A stretch of DNA of 64,000 nucleotides from Caballeronia sordidicola (GCF_000729995.1 NZ_JNFG01000215.1:163400-227399); one strand, 5' to 3'. Numbered from the stretch's first letter, positions 19,206-27,934 are shown. The notes: a model not told the origin generated them from the letters alone. Made by a program: numbers and translations.

Positions 19206-20249
19206 GTGAAAGCTGCCGTGCTGCATGAATACGATGAATCATTGAGCCGTGACGAGTTCGTGCGTTACGAAGAGGTCGCTGATCCGAAGATCGGGCGGGC
19301 CACCGACGTGATCGTGCGTATTGGCGGTGCGGGCGTCTGCCGCACCGACCTGCATGTGGTCGAAGGCATCTGGCGCAGCAAGGTCGACGTGGCCTTGCCT
19401 TACATCATGGGGCACGAAAACGCCGGCTGGGTCGAGGCAGTGGGCTCCGCGGTCGAGAGCGTCAAGGTGGGCGATGCGGTGATCTGCCATCCGCTCGTGA
19501 CAAGCGGTCACTGCCTGGCGTGCCGGCGCGGTGACGACATGCATGCGACCGACAGCAGCTTCCCGGGGATCAATGCCAATGGCGGTTATGCCGAATATCT
19601 GCTGACGGGTGAGCGTTCGCTGATCAAGCTGCCTAAGTCGCTGGCGCCCAAGGATGTCGCACCTTATACCGATGCGGGATTGACCGCTTACCGCGCTGCC
19701 AAGAAAGCGTCGCGTCATTTGCTGCCCGGCCAGTATGCCGTCGTGATAGGCGCAGGGGGCCTGGGGCACATCGGCATCCAGGTATTGAAGGCTCTTTGCG
19801 CAGCGGAAATCATCGTGGTCGACCGCTCGGAAACCGCGTTGCAACTGGCTAAGGAATGCGGCGCGGATCATACGATCAAGGGCGGCGGTGACGAAGTGCA
19901 AAGCGTGCTCGAGTTGACCAGCGGTAATGGTGCGGAGGCAGTCATCGATTTTGTCGGCGAAGGTGATGCGGTCGCCAAAGGCCTAAGCATGACCCGTAAT
20001 GGCGGGTTCTATTACATCGTCGGTTATGGCGGGAAGATCGAGTTGCCGACCATCGACATGATCACCAGCGAGAAAACTATTGTCGGCAATCTGGTCGGCA
20101 CCTATCCAGAGTTGGTCGAGTTGATGGCGCTGGCCGATCGTGGACTGGTCCATCTCGCGACGAGGGAATACCGTTTGAGCGAGGCGAACCAGGCGCTCAA
20201 GGACCTTCACCACGGCAAGGTCAGGGGCCGCGCAGTGCTGATTCCATAG
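19206..20249 (+). CDS. Zinc-type alcohol dehydrogenase (MDR family) of the monooxygenase cluster
   Basis: 347 residues; start is GTG with AAGGAG 8 bases upstream. Catalytic-zinc residues are seen in GVCRTDLH and MGHENAGWVEAVG; the NAD-binding motif is VIGAGGLGHIGIQVLKAL. The structural-zinc loop is atypical: of the usual four cysteines only two remain (GHCLACRRGDDMHAT), with Ser and His near the other places. It should oxidise the alcohol formed by the monooxygenase (for example propan-2-ol to acetone). It follows a sigma-54 promoter and heads an accessory operon with four further genes. Confidence 0.85.
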   Translation: MKAAVLHEYDESLSRDEFVRYEEVADPKIGRATDVIVRIGGAGVCRTDLHVVEGIWRSKVDVALPYIMGHENAGWVEAVGSAVESVKVGDAVICHPLVTSGHCLACRRGDDMHATDSSFPGINANGGYAEYLLTGERSLIKLPKSLAPKDVAPYTDAGLTAYRAAKKASRHLLPGQYAVVIGAGGLGHIGIQVLKALCAAEIIVVDRSETALQLAKECGADHTIKGGGDEVQSVLELTSGNGAEAVIDFVGEGDAVAKGLSMTRNGGFYYIVGYGGKIELPTIDMITSEKTIVGNLVGTYPELVELMALADRGLVHLATREYRLSEANQALKDLHHGKVRGRAVLIP

Positions 20250-20274
20250 CGTTCCATCAGACAAGGAGGGCGCC

Positions 20275-20592
20275 GTGGCGCTGCAGCAAGATTCAATGCC
20301 GATTCCCGAACGTGTGCGCCTGGTCATTGCATTGACCGAAGTTAACTCCCGCTATTTGCGGGGCGAAAATCGCTGCGCCGGCGCCGAGATCGAGTTGGCG
20401 TGTGCGCTGGCATGCGAGCAACGCGAAGGCGCCACGCCCGACAGGACCCGGGACATAGTGCAATTGCGGGTGCGGCTGGATGCATCGGAAAACGAGTTGC
20501 TGGCTATCGAAGCCGAGCGTGACTGGCTTGAGAACGAGCTGGCGAATTTCGACACGGCGGAGCCCAGCAAGAAACCCGGGGAGTGGCAATGA
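20275..20592 (+). CDS. Small coiled-coil protein of unknown function
   Basis: 105 residues, start GTG preceded by AAGGAGGG. No family recognised. The sequence is charged and Leu/Glu-rich with a helical, coiled-coil-like C-terminal half (LRVRLDASENELLAIEAE). Two Cys occur at NRCAG and LACE. Its TGA overlaps the ATG of the GTPase gene (ATGA), so they are translationally coupled and probably work together. Confidence 0.65.
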   Translation: MALQQDSMPIPERVRLVIALTEVNSRYLRGENRCAGAEIELACALACEQREGATPDRTRDIVQLRVRLDASENELLAIEAERDWLENELANFDTAEPSKKPGEWQ

Positions 20593-21593
20593 ATCGAATT
20601 CCGGTCACGGTGCTTACCGGGTTTCTCGGCGCGGGCAAAACCACGCTGCTCAATCGCATACTGCGCGAACAGCACGGCCGGCGTTATGCGGTGATCGTCA
20701 ACGAATACGGCGAACTCGGCATCGACGGGGCCTTGGTGGTGGGCGCTGAAGACGAGGTCATCGAATTGAATAACGGCTGCGTATGCTGCAAGGTGCGCGG
20801 GGATCTAATTCGAGTGGTGTCGGGACTGATCAAGCGCAAGGGCGGCTTCGACGGCATCCTGATTGAGATGTCAGGATTGGCGGACCCGGCGCCCGTGGTT
20901 CAGACGTTTTTTGTTGACGATGTCATTCGTCAACGCACGCGACTCGATAGTGTGATTTGCGTAGCCGACGCGCTGCACCTGCAAGCATGTCTGGCCGACA
21001 GCCGTGAGGCTGCGGAGCAGTTGGCGCAGGCGGACACCGTGCTGCTCAACAAGACGGATCTCGTCGATGCGGCTGGCCTGGCTTCAGTAGAGGCGGCCAT
21101 ACGAGGTATTAATCCGACTGCGCAGTTTATCCGCAGCGTCCGCTGCGCGGTGCCGCTGGCTACGCTACTTGATCGAGGTGCGTTTGATCTCAAGCGCCTT
21201 CATCTCACCAACGCGCCAAACGATGCAGACGAGCTACCTCGTGATGAACGGCCCTTTCGCCATATCTCCGTTGATCCCGGCCGTCACAGCCATGGCATAG
21301 ATTGCGTATCGCTGCGCGTCGAGAAGCCGCTGGAACGCAGCCGATTTCTCTCATGGCTGCAGCAACTGGTGGTCGAGCAAGGTCAGGACCTGCTGAGAGC
21401 CAAAGGGATCGTTGACCTTGCAGGATCGGACCGCCGCTTCGTGTTCCAGGGCGTGCATATGACGATGGACACGGATTTTGACCGGCCATGGCGACTGGAC
21501 GAAGTACGCGATAGCAGGCTGGTGTTCATCGGCCGCAATCTCGACAGGCGCGGATTGCGGGAGAGTGTCGGGCACTGCACGAGCGACTCATGA
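20589..21593 (+). CDS. COG0523 (CobW-like) G3E GTPase, putative metallochaperone
   Basis: 334 residues. P-loop GFLGAGKTTLL, the metal-binding CxCC motif in NNGCVCCKVRGD, VNEYGELGIDG, EMSGLADP and the guanine-specificity motif NKTDL are all present; a CobW C-terminal domain follows. The His-rich segment HISVDPGRHSHGI may add metal ligands. COG0523 proteins deliver metals such as Zn, Co or Fe to client enzymes. The neighbours (zinc ADH, diiron hydroxylase) suggest a dedicated client here. Start and stop both overlap neighbours by ATGA junctions. Confidence 0.88.
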   Translation: MNRIPVTVLTGFLGAGKTTLLNRILREQHGRRYAVIVNEYGELGIDGALVVGAEDEVIELNNGCVCCKVRGDLIRVVSGLIKRKGGFDGILIEMSGLADPAPVVQTFFVDDVIRQRTRLDSVICVADALHLQACLADSREAAEQLAQADTVLLNKTDLVDAAGLASVEAAIRGINPTAQFIRSVRCAVPLATLLDRGAFDLKRLHLTNAPNDADELPRDERPFRHISVDPGRHSHGIDCVSLRVEKPLERSRFLSWLQQLVVEQGQDLLRAKGIVDLAGSDRRFVFQGVHMTMDTDFDRPWRLDEVRDSRLVFIGRNLDRRGLRESVGHCTSDS

Positions 21594-22684
21594 ATGCGCC
21601 GCCTTTGATCGAATTGCTCGGCGCCCGATGGGTGACGGACGCTCCCGTTGTCGCGCTTGCGTGGGACGCGACGGGTCGCCATGCGGGGTTTGCGCTGGGC
21701 GACGGGTCGGTGGCGCTCGCGGCGAGTGAGTGGCCTGGTGGACCTGCGCTTAAACCCAGGCAGAGTGGTGGAGTTGATTTCGTCCCGGCGCGGGAACCGC
21801 CGCTGCCGGTAGCCCGCTTCAGTGTGCATGACGGCACCTGCCTAGCGCTTGCTGCCGATCCTGAAGGAGGATTTCTCAGCGGTGGGGACGACGGCCGGCT
21901 GGTCCACCTGAAGGTGGATGGTGCGAGCGAGGTCCTCGTCGATGTCGATGGTGAGTGGATCGATCTCGTCGCCACGTGCCCGTCGGGTCGAGCCTATGCA
22001 ACCGGCCGCCGGGTTCACTGGCTGGGAACGAAGCCGGCCAGTCTCGCGTTAGCGGGTTCGGCAACCGCTCTCGCTTTCAATCCCGCCGGCGATCAGTTGG
22101 CGATCGCCCATCACGGCGGCGTGACGCTATGGCCGCTCGATACCCATGTTCCGCGCTTGCTTGCGTGGCCCGGCTATCACCGCAACGTTGCATGGAGTCC
22201 CGACGGCCGCTATCTCGTGAGCGGCATGGAGGAGAACGCCTTGCACGGGTGGCGCTTGCCGGACGGCGGCGACATCGAGATGGCCGGTTATCCGGGGCAA
22301 CCGCGGTCGCTATCGTTTTCGGCGGACAGCCGCGTGTTGGTCACGAGCGGCGGTCCGCGTGCGGTTTGCTGGCGCTTCGACCCGCCTGCAGGCAAGGACC
22401 ATCCCAACCAGCCGCGAGAATGCGGCATTGCGGGCAAGACACCGGTCACTGAGGTTGCTTGTCATCCTACGCATCCATTGATTGCCGTTGGTTACCACAA
22501 TGGCGCGGTACTGCTGTGCCAGCCAGGCGGCAGTGATGTGCTGTTCGTCAAAGGGGCTGACACAAGTCCTGTGAGCGCCATCGCCTGGTCGCCCGACGGC
22601 GGACGGCTGGCAATGGGCACCGAGGCCGGCGAGATCGGCCTGGTGTCGTTACCGGAGGCGCTGTTTCATTTCGGCAGCCCGTGA
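21590..22684 (+). CDS. WD40-repeat protein (single seven-bladed propeller)
   Basis: 364 residues, made almost wholly of seven WD40-like repeats, for example ALAWDATGRHAGFALGDGSV, AFNPAGDQLAIAHHGGV, VAWSPDGRYLVSG and AIAWSPDGGRLAMGTEAGEI. No signal peptide, so it is cytoplasmic and probably a scaffold. The ATGA overlap with the COG0523 GTPase indicates stoichiometric production with it. WD40 proteins are known as neighbours of some COG0523 genes, but their job is not established. I infer a role in metal loading or assembly of the monooxygenase or alcohol dehydrogenase. Confidence 0.83.
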   Translation: MNAPPLIELLGARWVTDAPVVALAWDATGRHAGFALGDGSVALAASEWPGGPALKPRQSGGVDFVPAREPPLPVARFSVHDGTCLALAADPEGGFLSGGDDGRLVHLKVDGASEVLVDVDGEWIDLVATCPSGRAYATGRRVHWLGTKPASLALAGSATALAFNPAGDQLAIAHHGGVTLWPLDTHVPRLLAWPGYHRNVAWSPDGRYLVSGMEENALHGWRLPDGGDIEMAGYPGQPRSLSFSADSRVLVTSGGPRAVCWRFDPPAGKDHPNQPRECGIAGKTPVTEVACHPTHPLIAVGYHNGAVLLCQPGGSDVLFVKGADTSPVSAIAWSPDGGRLAMGTEAGEIGLVSLPEALFHFGSP

Positions 22685-22724
22685 TAAGGGCGCGGGCAAC
22701 ATCCATTACATAAAGGAGACATCC

Positions 22725-22928
22725 ATGACCCATGAACAACTCACCAAGGACCAGTTCTTCGAACGACTGGGAGCCATCGGCGACGAAATGATCGAGGCTT
22801 ACGGCAAGGACTTCGCGATGGGCGCCCTGGTTCTTGCCGCGCGTTTCATCGCCGAAAAAAAGCCGAATGGCGATGAGGCCAAGAGCGTGATCTATACGGG
22901 GGAGCAGCGTGGAGGCGTGGGGCTGTAG
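22725..22928 (+). CDS. Small protein of unknown function
   Basis: 67 residues with a good ribosome binding site (AAAGGAGACATCC). Sequence is mostly helical (FFERLGAIGDEMIEAYG, ALVLAARFIAEKK) with a flexible Gly-rich tail. It has no Cys and no membrane helix. It is the last gene of the adh accessory operon, 40 bases after the WD40 gene. Not recognised. Confidence 0.65.
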   Translation: MTHEQLTKDQFFERLGAIGDEMIEAYGKDFAMGALVLAARFIAEKKPNGDEAKSVIYTGEQRGGVGL

Positions 22929-23050
22929 ATGACCCAAACCGTTGTCGGCGGTTTCACTTTAATAATTTGGCATCCTTATTGATAGGAAGAATATACGGGC
23001 CGCCGCCTCGTCGCTAATCGTACTGAACGGCAACGCTTCGCAGCCGGGAG

Positions 23051-23067
23051 CGTCCCAATATCGGACA
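23051..23067. promoter_or_regulatory. Candidate activator site upstream of prmA promoter
   Basis: CGTCCCAATATCGGACA pairs GTCC with GGAC and resembles the 17-mer at 18926-18942 (shared GTCCCA, central T and final GACA). Its centre is about 118 bp before the -24 element at 23177. A binding site for the PrmR-type activator is inferred. Confidence 0.45.
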
Positions 23068-23077
23068 GGTGCGCTGA

Positions 23078-23092
23078 ATGCGAATGTCGCAT
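23078..23092. promoter_or_regulatory. Perfect inverted repeat ATGCGA-ATG-TCGCAT
   Basis: A 6-bp perfect inverted repeat with 3-bp spacer, about 92 bp upstream of the -24 element, just after the element at 23051. It may be a second activator site or an independent operator. Confidence 0.45.
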
Positions 23093-23175
23093 AACAAAAC
23101 AGAATCAGGGGTTGGCGCCTCGCGGAAATGACCCCTCGAATCGCACAGCCTTATAAGGCGGGACATGAGCCTTGT

Positions 23176-23191
23176 TGGCACGCTAATCGCT
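23176..23191 (+). promoter_or_regulatory. Sigma-54 promoter of the prmABCD operon
   Basis: TGGCACGCTAATCGCT matches TGGCAYGN4TTGCW with one mismatch (TCGC for TTGC); GG and GC are 10 bases apart. Expected transcript start is near 23203, giving a leader of about 258 bases before prmA. The 22929-23460 gap otherwise holds no gene. An AAGGAGAG site precedes the prmA ATG. Confidence 0.72.
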
Positions 23192-23460
23192 CTATGAATG
23201 CAGATCGAGACCCAAGTGTCGATGATCCGAAGTACACAAAAACGACAGATGGCATGGATCGTGAAGACCGGACCGGGATATCGGTCAGTCCAACATTCCC
23301 GCGCCAATTTTTTTGTTCGCGACCGTGACCACCGGCCTATGTGGTTGATTGTTGACTCCGGCCGTGGCATCAACCGGCCCTGCCCGTAGCGCCGCGGTAT
23401 GACAGTGAAATACGACACTGAAATACGGCGGTGAATCGTGAAATGGAAAAGGAGAGCTCA

Positions 23461-25131
23461 ATGTCTGACGGATTAACCCTCAACAAGATCACGTCCCAGC
23501 GCGGGATCAGCATCGGCGAGGCGGCACGCCGCGTCGCCGATCTCGGCTGGACGCCCAGTTACGTTCAGGAGGCGATGACCTTCCCGACGGACTACAAGAT
23601 CAGCAAGGCGCCACGCGACCCGATGAAACAGGTGCTGCGCTCCTATTTTCCGATGCAGGAGGAAAAGGACAACCGCGTCTACGGTGCGTTGGATGCAGCG
23701 TTGCGCGGCGACATGTTCCGCAACGTGCAGCCGCGCTGGGTCGAATGGATGAAGCTGTTCCTGGCGATCATTCCGTTCCCGGAAATTTCGGCGGCGCGCT
23801 CGATGGCAATGCTCGGGCGGCTTGCACCCGGCGAGGAATTGCGCACCGGCTTCACCATGCAGATGGTCGACGAGTTCCGTCACTCGACCATCCAGATGAA
23901 CCTCAAGAAGTGGTACATGGAGAACTATATCGACCCGGCCGGGTTCGATATCACCGAGGCCGCGTTCGGCAAGTGCTACGCGACCACGATCGGCCGTCAG
24001 TTTGCCGAAGGCTTCCTCACCGGCGATGCGGTTACTGCGGCGAACGTGTTCCTGCAGGTGGTAGCGGAAACGGCGTTCACTAACACGCTGTTTGTCGCCA
24101 TGCCGTCTGAAGCCGCGCGCAACGGCGACTATGCGTTGCCGACGGTGTTCCTCTCGGTGCAGTCCGACGAAAGCCGCCATATTGGCAATGGCCATTCGCT
24201 GGTGATGTCGGTGATCAATGATCCGGACAATCATCTTTTGCTGGAGCGCGATCTTCGCTACGCCTTCTGGCAAAACCACGCGATTGTGGACGCGGCAATT
24301 GGCACGTTCATCGAATACGGCACCACCGACCGCGACAAGAACAAGGAATCGTATGTCGAGTTGTGGCACCGGTGGATCTATGAGGATTACTACCGTACCT
24401 ACATGCTGCCGCTGGAAAAATACGGCATCAAGATTCACCACGATGACGTTGGGGCTGCCTGGGATCGACTGGTCAAGAAGAACTATGTCCACAAGGTCGC
24501 GCAGTTCTTCTCCGTGGGCTGGCCGGTCAACTTCTGGCGTATCGAAGCACAGACCGAGAAGGACTTCGAGTGGTTTGAGCACAAGTACCCCGGCTGGTAC
24601 GCCGAATTCGGCGACTACTGGAAGTGGTACGCGAAGAAGAGCACGCCGGGCGAGACCAACATGCTGTTCGATCAAGAGAACGGTTATGTGTACCCGCACC
24701 GCTGCTGGAGCTGTCTGGTGCCGTGCCTGATCCGGGAAGACTTCGTCGTCGACGAGGTCGAAGGGCAGTTGTACACCTATTGCTCGGAGCTCTGCCGCTG
24801 GACCCACAAGGTAGCGTTCGCCTCGGAATATGAAGGGCGGCCGACCCCTGCCATGGGACGCTTCAGCGGTCGTCGCGAGTGGGAAGAGTGCTACCACGGC
24901 TGGGATCTGGCGGATTGCATCAAGGATCTCGGATTCGTACGCAGCGATGGCAAGACCCTGGTGCCGCAACCGCATCTGCAGTTCGACGACAGGAACATGT
25001 GGACGCTTGACCATGTTCGTGGTCATACCATCCAGAGCCCGATCGTTCTGTTGCGGGGGATGACGCCCGAGCAGCGCGAGAAGCACATCGCCGATTATCG
25101 AGCCGGTTTCAAGATCAATCCGGTGAATTGA
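23461..25131 (+). CDS. prmA: Propane-type soluble diiron monooxygenase, hydroxylase alpha subunit
   Basis: 556 residues; start ATG follows AAGGAG. The diiron ligands are E108, E138 and H141 (DEFRH), E203, E237 and H240 (DESRH). Their spacing equals that of methane monooxygenase MmoX E114/E144/H147/E209/E243/H246, shifted by six. Length and the sequence GLTLNKITSQRG fit the propane/acetone/phenol group (PrmA, MimA) rather than methane or toluene enzymes. A C-terminal zone has CWSCLVPC and YCSELC, four or more Cys that may bind a metal. The enzyme inserts one O from O2 into its substrate in the cytoplasm. It heads prmABCD behind a sigma-54 promoter. Confidence 0.95.
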   Translation: MSDGLTLNKITSQRGISIGEAARRVADLGWTPSYVQEAMTFPTDYKISKAPRDPMKQVLRSYFPMQEEKDNRVYGALDAALRGDMFRNVQPRWVEWMKLFLAIIPFPEISAARSMAMLGRLAPGEELRTGFTMQMVDEFRHSTIQMNLKKWYMENYIDPAGFDITEAAFGKCYATTIGRQFAEGFLTGDAVTAANVFLQVVAETAFTNTLFVAMPSEAARNGDYALPTVFLSVQSDESRHIGNGHSLVMSVINDPDNHLLLERDLRYAFWQNHAIVDAAIGTFIEYGTTDRDKNKESYVELWHRWIYEDYYRTYMLPLEKYGIKIHHDDVGAAWDRLVKKNYVHKVAQFFSVGWPVNFWRIEAQTEKDFEWFEHKYPGWYAEFGDYWKWYAKKSTPGETNMLFDQENGYVYPHRCWSCLVPCLIREDFVVDEVEGQLYTYCSELCRWTHKVAFASEYEGRPTPAMGRFSGRREWEECYHGWDLADCIKDLGFVRSDGKTLVPQPHLQFDDRNMWTLDHVRGHTIQSPIVLLRGMTPEQREKHIADYRAGFKINPVN

Positions 25132-25142
25132 AGAGGCGATGC

Positions 25143-25169
25143 CGTCCGGGAGAGTATCGCTCCCGGACG
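25143..25169 (+). other. Hairpin between prmA and prmB
   Basis: CGTCCGGGAG and CTCCCGGACG form a perfect 10-bp stem with a 7-base loop, 11 bases after the prmA stop and 14 bases before the prmB ATG. No T-tract follows. It could cap the prmA message and lower reductase expression relative to hydroxylase. Its presence also argues against the in-frame ATG at 25139 as the reductase start. Confidence 0.65.
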
Positions 25170-25183
25170 AATCAGGGGGCACG

Positions 25184-26293
25184 ATGAGCACGATGAGCAC
25201 GACTAGCGATATGCAATGGAAGAGGGATGCCATGCCGGAAACAATCGACTACCAGACAGTTCATACAGTGCGATTCGAGCCTGTCGGCGTCGAGATGGAG
25301 GTCGCGGAGGGCGAGACCGTGCTGGATGCCGCGTTTCGCCAGGGCATCTCGGTGATGCACGGATGCAAGGAAGGGCAATGCAGCAGTTGCAAGTCCCTGT
25401 TAATCGAAGGCGACGTCGAGTTGAAGAAGTATTCAACCTTCGCGCTGCCCGACTATGAGCGTGAGACGAATCACATCTTGCTGTGCCGGACACTCGCCTT
25501 CAGTGACTTGACGGTGGAACTGCTGAACTACGACGAAGACCTGATGCGCCGCTCGATTGCGGTGAAGGAATTCGGGGCGACGCTAGCGAAAATAACTGCC
25601 CTCACGCATGACATCAGGCTGCTCGAAGTGGAGTTGGACCAGCCCTTGCGGTTTTGGGCCGGCCAGTACGTTGACCTGACCATCCCGGGGCTGGACATCA
25701 CCCGGTCGTTCTCCATGGCAAGCGTTCCAAGCGAGCCAGGGGGTCAGACGAGCCTTGCGTTCATCATCAAGAAGTATCCCAATGGCGCGTTCTCTTCTCA
25801 GCTCGATGACGGCCTCAAGCCGGGTGACCGGCTGGTGGCGAAGGGACCGTACGGCACGTGCTTTCGTCGGGAAGAACAGCCTGGACCGATGGTGCTGGTG
25901 GGCGGCGGCTCTGGAATGTCTCCCCTGTGGTCGATCCTCAACGATCTCGTCCAGAGCGGCGAACAAAGGCCGGTGCGTTTCTTCTACGGCGCGCGTACTC
26001 GTCACGACTTGTTCTATCTCGACGACTTCGCCGAACTCACTGCGAAGCTGCCCGACTTTCGCTTTATCCCGGCGCTTTCGCATGCTGAAGCGGGCGATGA
26101 ATGGACCGGCGAGACCGGCTTCATTCACGAGGTGCTGGGGCGGACCTTGCGCGAGGAAGCGCTTGCCGGCGAGATCGATGCTTATACGTGTGGTCCGACA
26201 CCGATGATCGACGCAGTGATGCCGGTGCTGCAAATGGCCGGCGTATCGCCCGAGCGGCTTTATTTCGACAAATTTACCCAGGCCGTCCGCTGA
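25184..26293 (+). CDS. prmB: Propane-type monooxygenase reductase
   Basis: 369 residues from the ATG at 25184, after AGGGGG. N-terminal plant-type [2Fe-2S] domain with ligands C61, C66, C69 and C101; FAD-binding domain with the R-S-F-S motif (TRSFSMAS); NAD(P)-binding domain with GGGSGMSPLWSIL and YTCGPTPMIDAV. It carries electrons from NADH through FAD and the iron-sulfur cluster to the hydroxylase. ATGs at 25139 and 25190 are alternatives; the first would lie before an intercistronic hairpin and is less likely. Confidence 0.93.
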   Translation: MSTMSTTSDMQWKRDAMPETIDYQTVHTVRFEPVGVEMEVAEGETVLDAAFRQGISVMHGCKEGQCSSCKSLLIEGDVELKKYSTFALPDYERETNHILLCRTLAFSDLTVELLNYDEDLMRRSIAVKEFGATLAKITALTHDIRLLEVELDQPLRFWAGQYVDLTIPGLDITRSFSMASVPSEPGGQTSLAFIIKKYPNGAFSSQLDDGLKPGDRLVAKGPYGTCFRREEQPGPMVLVGGGSGMSPLWSILNDLVQSGEQRPVRFFYGARTRHDLFYLDDFAELTAKLPDFRFIPALSHAEAGDEWTGETGFIHEVLGRTLREEALAGEIDAYTCGPTPMIDAVMPVLQMAGVSPERLYFDKFTQAVR

Positions 26294-26356
26294 CGGGCCC
26301 CTTGGCAGGGCTTCAGACCGGAAGTTCCGATAAATGAAGGACGAAGGAGGATCGAC

Positions 26357-27442
26357 ATGAGCACCACAATAGAGCAACCGGCACCGCTTGCATCAGGCGC
26401 GGCCGGCGCGGCCCAGTTCGCTGGGTGGGACAGTCGCAAGTACAACTACTACGAGCCCAAGGGGCGCAAGGCGTCCCACTATGAGGACATGACCGTCGAT
26501 GTTCAGCCGGACCCGAAGCGCTACCTGCTACAGGACTGGATTATCTCGTTCGCCGACGGCACGCCGACCTACTCGGAAACATGGACCGCCGCCAAGTGCA
26601 CGGACTGGCACAAGTTCCGCGCGGTCGATGAGGAATGGGAGCGCACGCACTACCAGCGCCAGTCCACCATCATTGGCATGATCAGCAGCGCCATCAGCAA
26701 TGCCCGGCGCTCGGGCGCGGTGAAGCGTTTCGACAAGACGTGGCTCAAGCTGCTGGAGCAGCATCTTGGCGCATACAAGCATGCGGAGTTTGGCCTGGGT
26801 ACCGCGACCATGCACGCGCAGCGCTATGGCGTGACGCAGATGATCAACAGCGCCATCCTCACGAATGCATCGTACAAGCTGCGCTTTGCGCAAGACCTGA
26901 CGTTGTACCTGGGAGAGATCGCACTGGACGCGCCGAATCTTGACCTCGACGCCGGGAAGTCGCACTGGCTGAACGACCCGATCTGGCAGGAAACACGCCG
27001 GGCAATTGAGGCTATCGGCGGGGCAACCGACTTCCTGGAAAAGTACTTCGCGGTGAATGTGGTGTTCGAGCCGCTGGTGGCCGACCTGTTTCGCAGCGGC
27101 TTCATCATGCAGATGGCCGCATCGCAAAACGACTTCCTGACGCCTACGGTTGTTTCCGCAGCCGAGGGCGACTATGAGCGCAACCTGGCCAACGCGGTCG
27201 AGCTGTTTCACATGCTTGCCAACGACCCGAAGCATGGGGACGCCAACCGCAAGTTGTTTGGCGAATGGCTTGAAAAGCACGGCGCCCTGGCAGCCGAGGC
27301 GGCAAAGCACCTCCAACCGATCTGGTCGATTCCGCATGTCAAGGTGGTGCAGTTCAACGACAGCCTGAACAGTTCGATAGAGCGCGCCGAGATGATTGCC
27401 CGGGAGATCGGCATTCATTTTCCACTGTCGATCCGGGCCTGA
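26357..27442 (+). CDS. prmC: Propane-type monooxygenase hydroxylase beta subunit
   Basis: 361 residues with AAGGAGG before the ATG. Belongs to the small hydroxylase (ferritin-like, metal-free) family: helical, no diiron ligand set; N-terminal KYNYYEPKGRKASHYED and RYLLQDWIISFADGTPTY are characteristic of the PrmC/MimC branch. It pairs with PrmA to form the (alpha-beta)2 hydroxylase. Order A, reductase, beta, coupling is that of the propane group, unlike methane monooxygenase operons. Confidence 0.93.
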   Translation: MSTTIEQPAPLASGAAGAAQFAGWDSRKYNYYEPKGRKASHYEDMTVDVQPDPKRYLLQDWIISFADGTPTYSETWTAAKCTDWHKFRAVDEEWERTHYQRQSTIIGMISSAISNARRSGAVKRFDKTWLKLLEQHLGAYKHAEFGLGTATMHAQRYGVTQMINSAILTNASYKLRFAQDLTLYLGEIALDAPNLDLDAGKSHWLNDPIWQETRRAIEAIGGATDFLEKYFAVNVVFEPLVADLFRSGFIMQMAASQNDFLTPTVVSAAEGDYERNLANAVELFHMLANDPKHGDANRKLFGEWLEKHGALAAEAAKHLQPIWSIPHVKVVQFNDSLNSSIERAEMIAREIGIHFPLSIRA

Positions 27443-27497
27443 ACCATCCCTTGGAAATCCCTTTGTAGTACGACCTAACCGGGAAGAGGAGTACACG

Positions 27498-27851
27498 ATG
27501 TCAGTGCATACCGACAACATCTTCAAGTCGATGAAGGACGTTCGTTTCGAGCAGACCATTTCCCATCAGTGCGGCGTCACCATGAACGATAGTGTCGAGG
27601 CACGCGCTATTTCGGAGTTGATGGCGCACAAACCCGGCATCACGGTGACCTACCTGCCCGCGATGATTCGCATAGACGGGCAGGGGAAGATCGAGTTCAA
27701 GATGAGTGAGATCAGCGAATCGCTTGGCCGCGAGATGACCCCGCATCTGTTCGAGATCTCCACGTCGACCCATTACGGGCGGATGGTGATGATAGACGAC
27801 GACACCGTCGTGCTGTTCGGCAATATGGACGACGCCATGGCTTACGAGTGA
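27498..27851 (+). CDS. prmD: Propane-type monooxygenase coupling (effector) protein
   Basis: 117 residues; AAGAGGAG precedes the ATG at 27498. A cofactor-free MmoB/DmpM-family protein: HQCGVTMNDSVEARAISELMAHKPGITVTYLPAMIRIDG is split over the conserved fold, ending in VMIDDDTVVLFGNMDD. It binds the hydroxylase and tunes O2 activation and product formation. The open frame extends upstream over the prmC stop, but the conserved fold begins at this ATG. Confidence 0.9.
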   Translation: MSVHTDNIFKSMKDVRFEQTISHQCGVTMNDSVEARAISELMAHKPGITVTYLPAMIRIDGQGKIEFKMSEISESLGREMTPHLFEISTSTHYGRMVMIDDDTVVLFGNMDDAMAYE

Positions 27852-27934
27852 CGGCCCTGGACCGTATCGCACCTTGCGACTGGCTTTGCATGACGTAAAG
27901 CCGGTCGCTCTCGCACAACCACGGAGACAATGTC

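Noticed and set aside
23473..25233. A 586-codon open frame on the minus strand opposite prmA
   Set aside because: It mirrors a clear monooxygenase gene in a GC-rich genome, where antisense frames stay open by codon bias. It has no motif or ribosome site.
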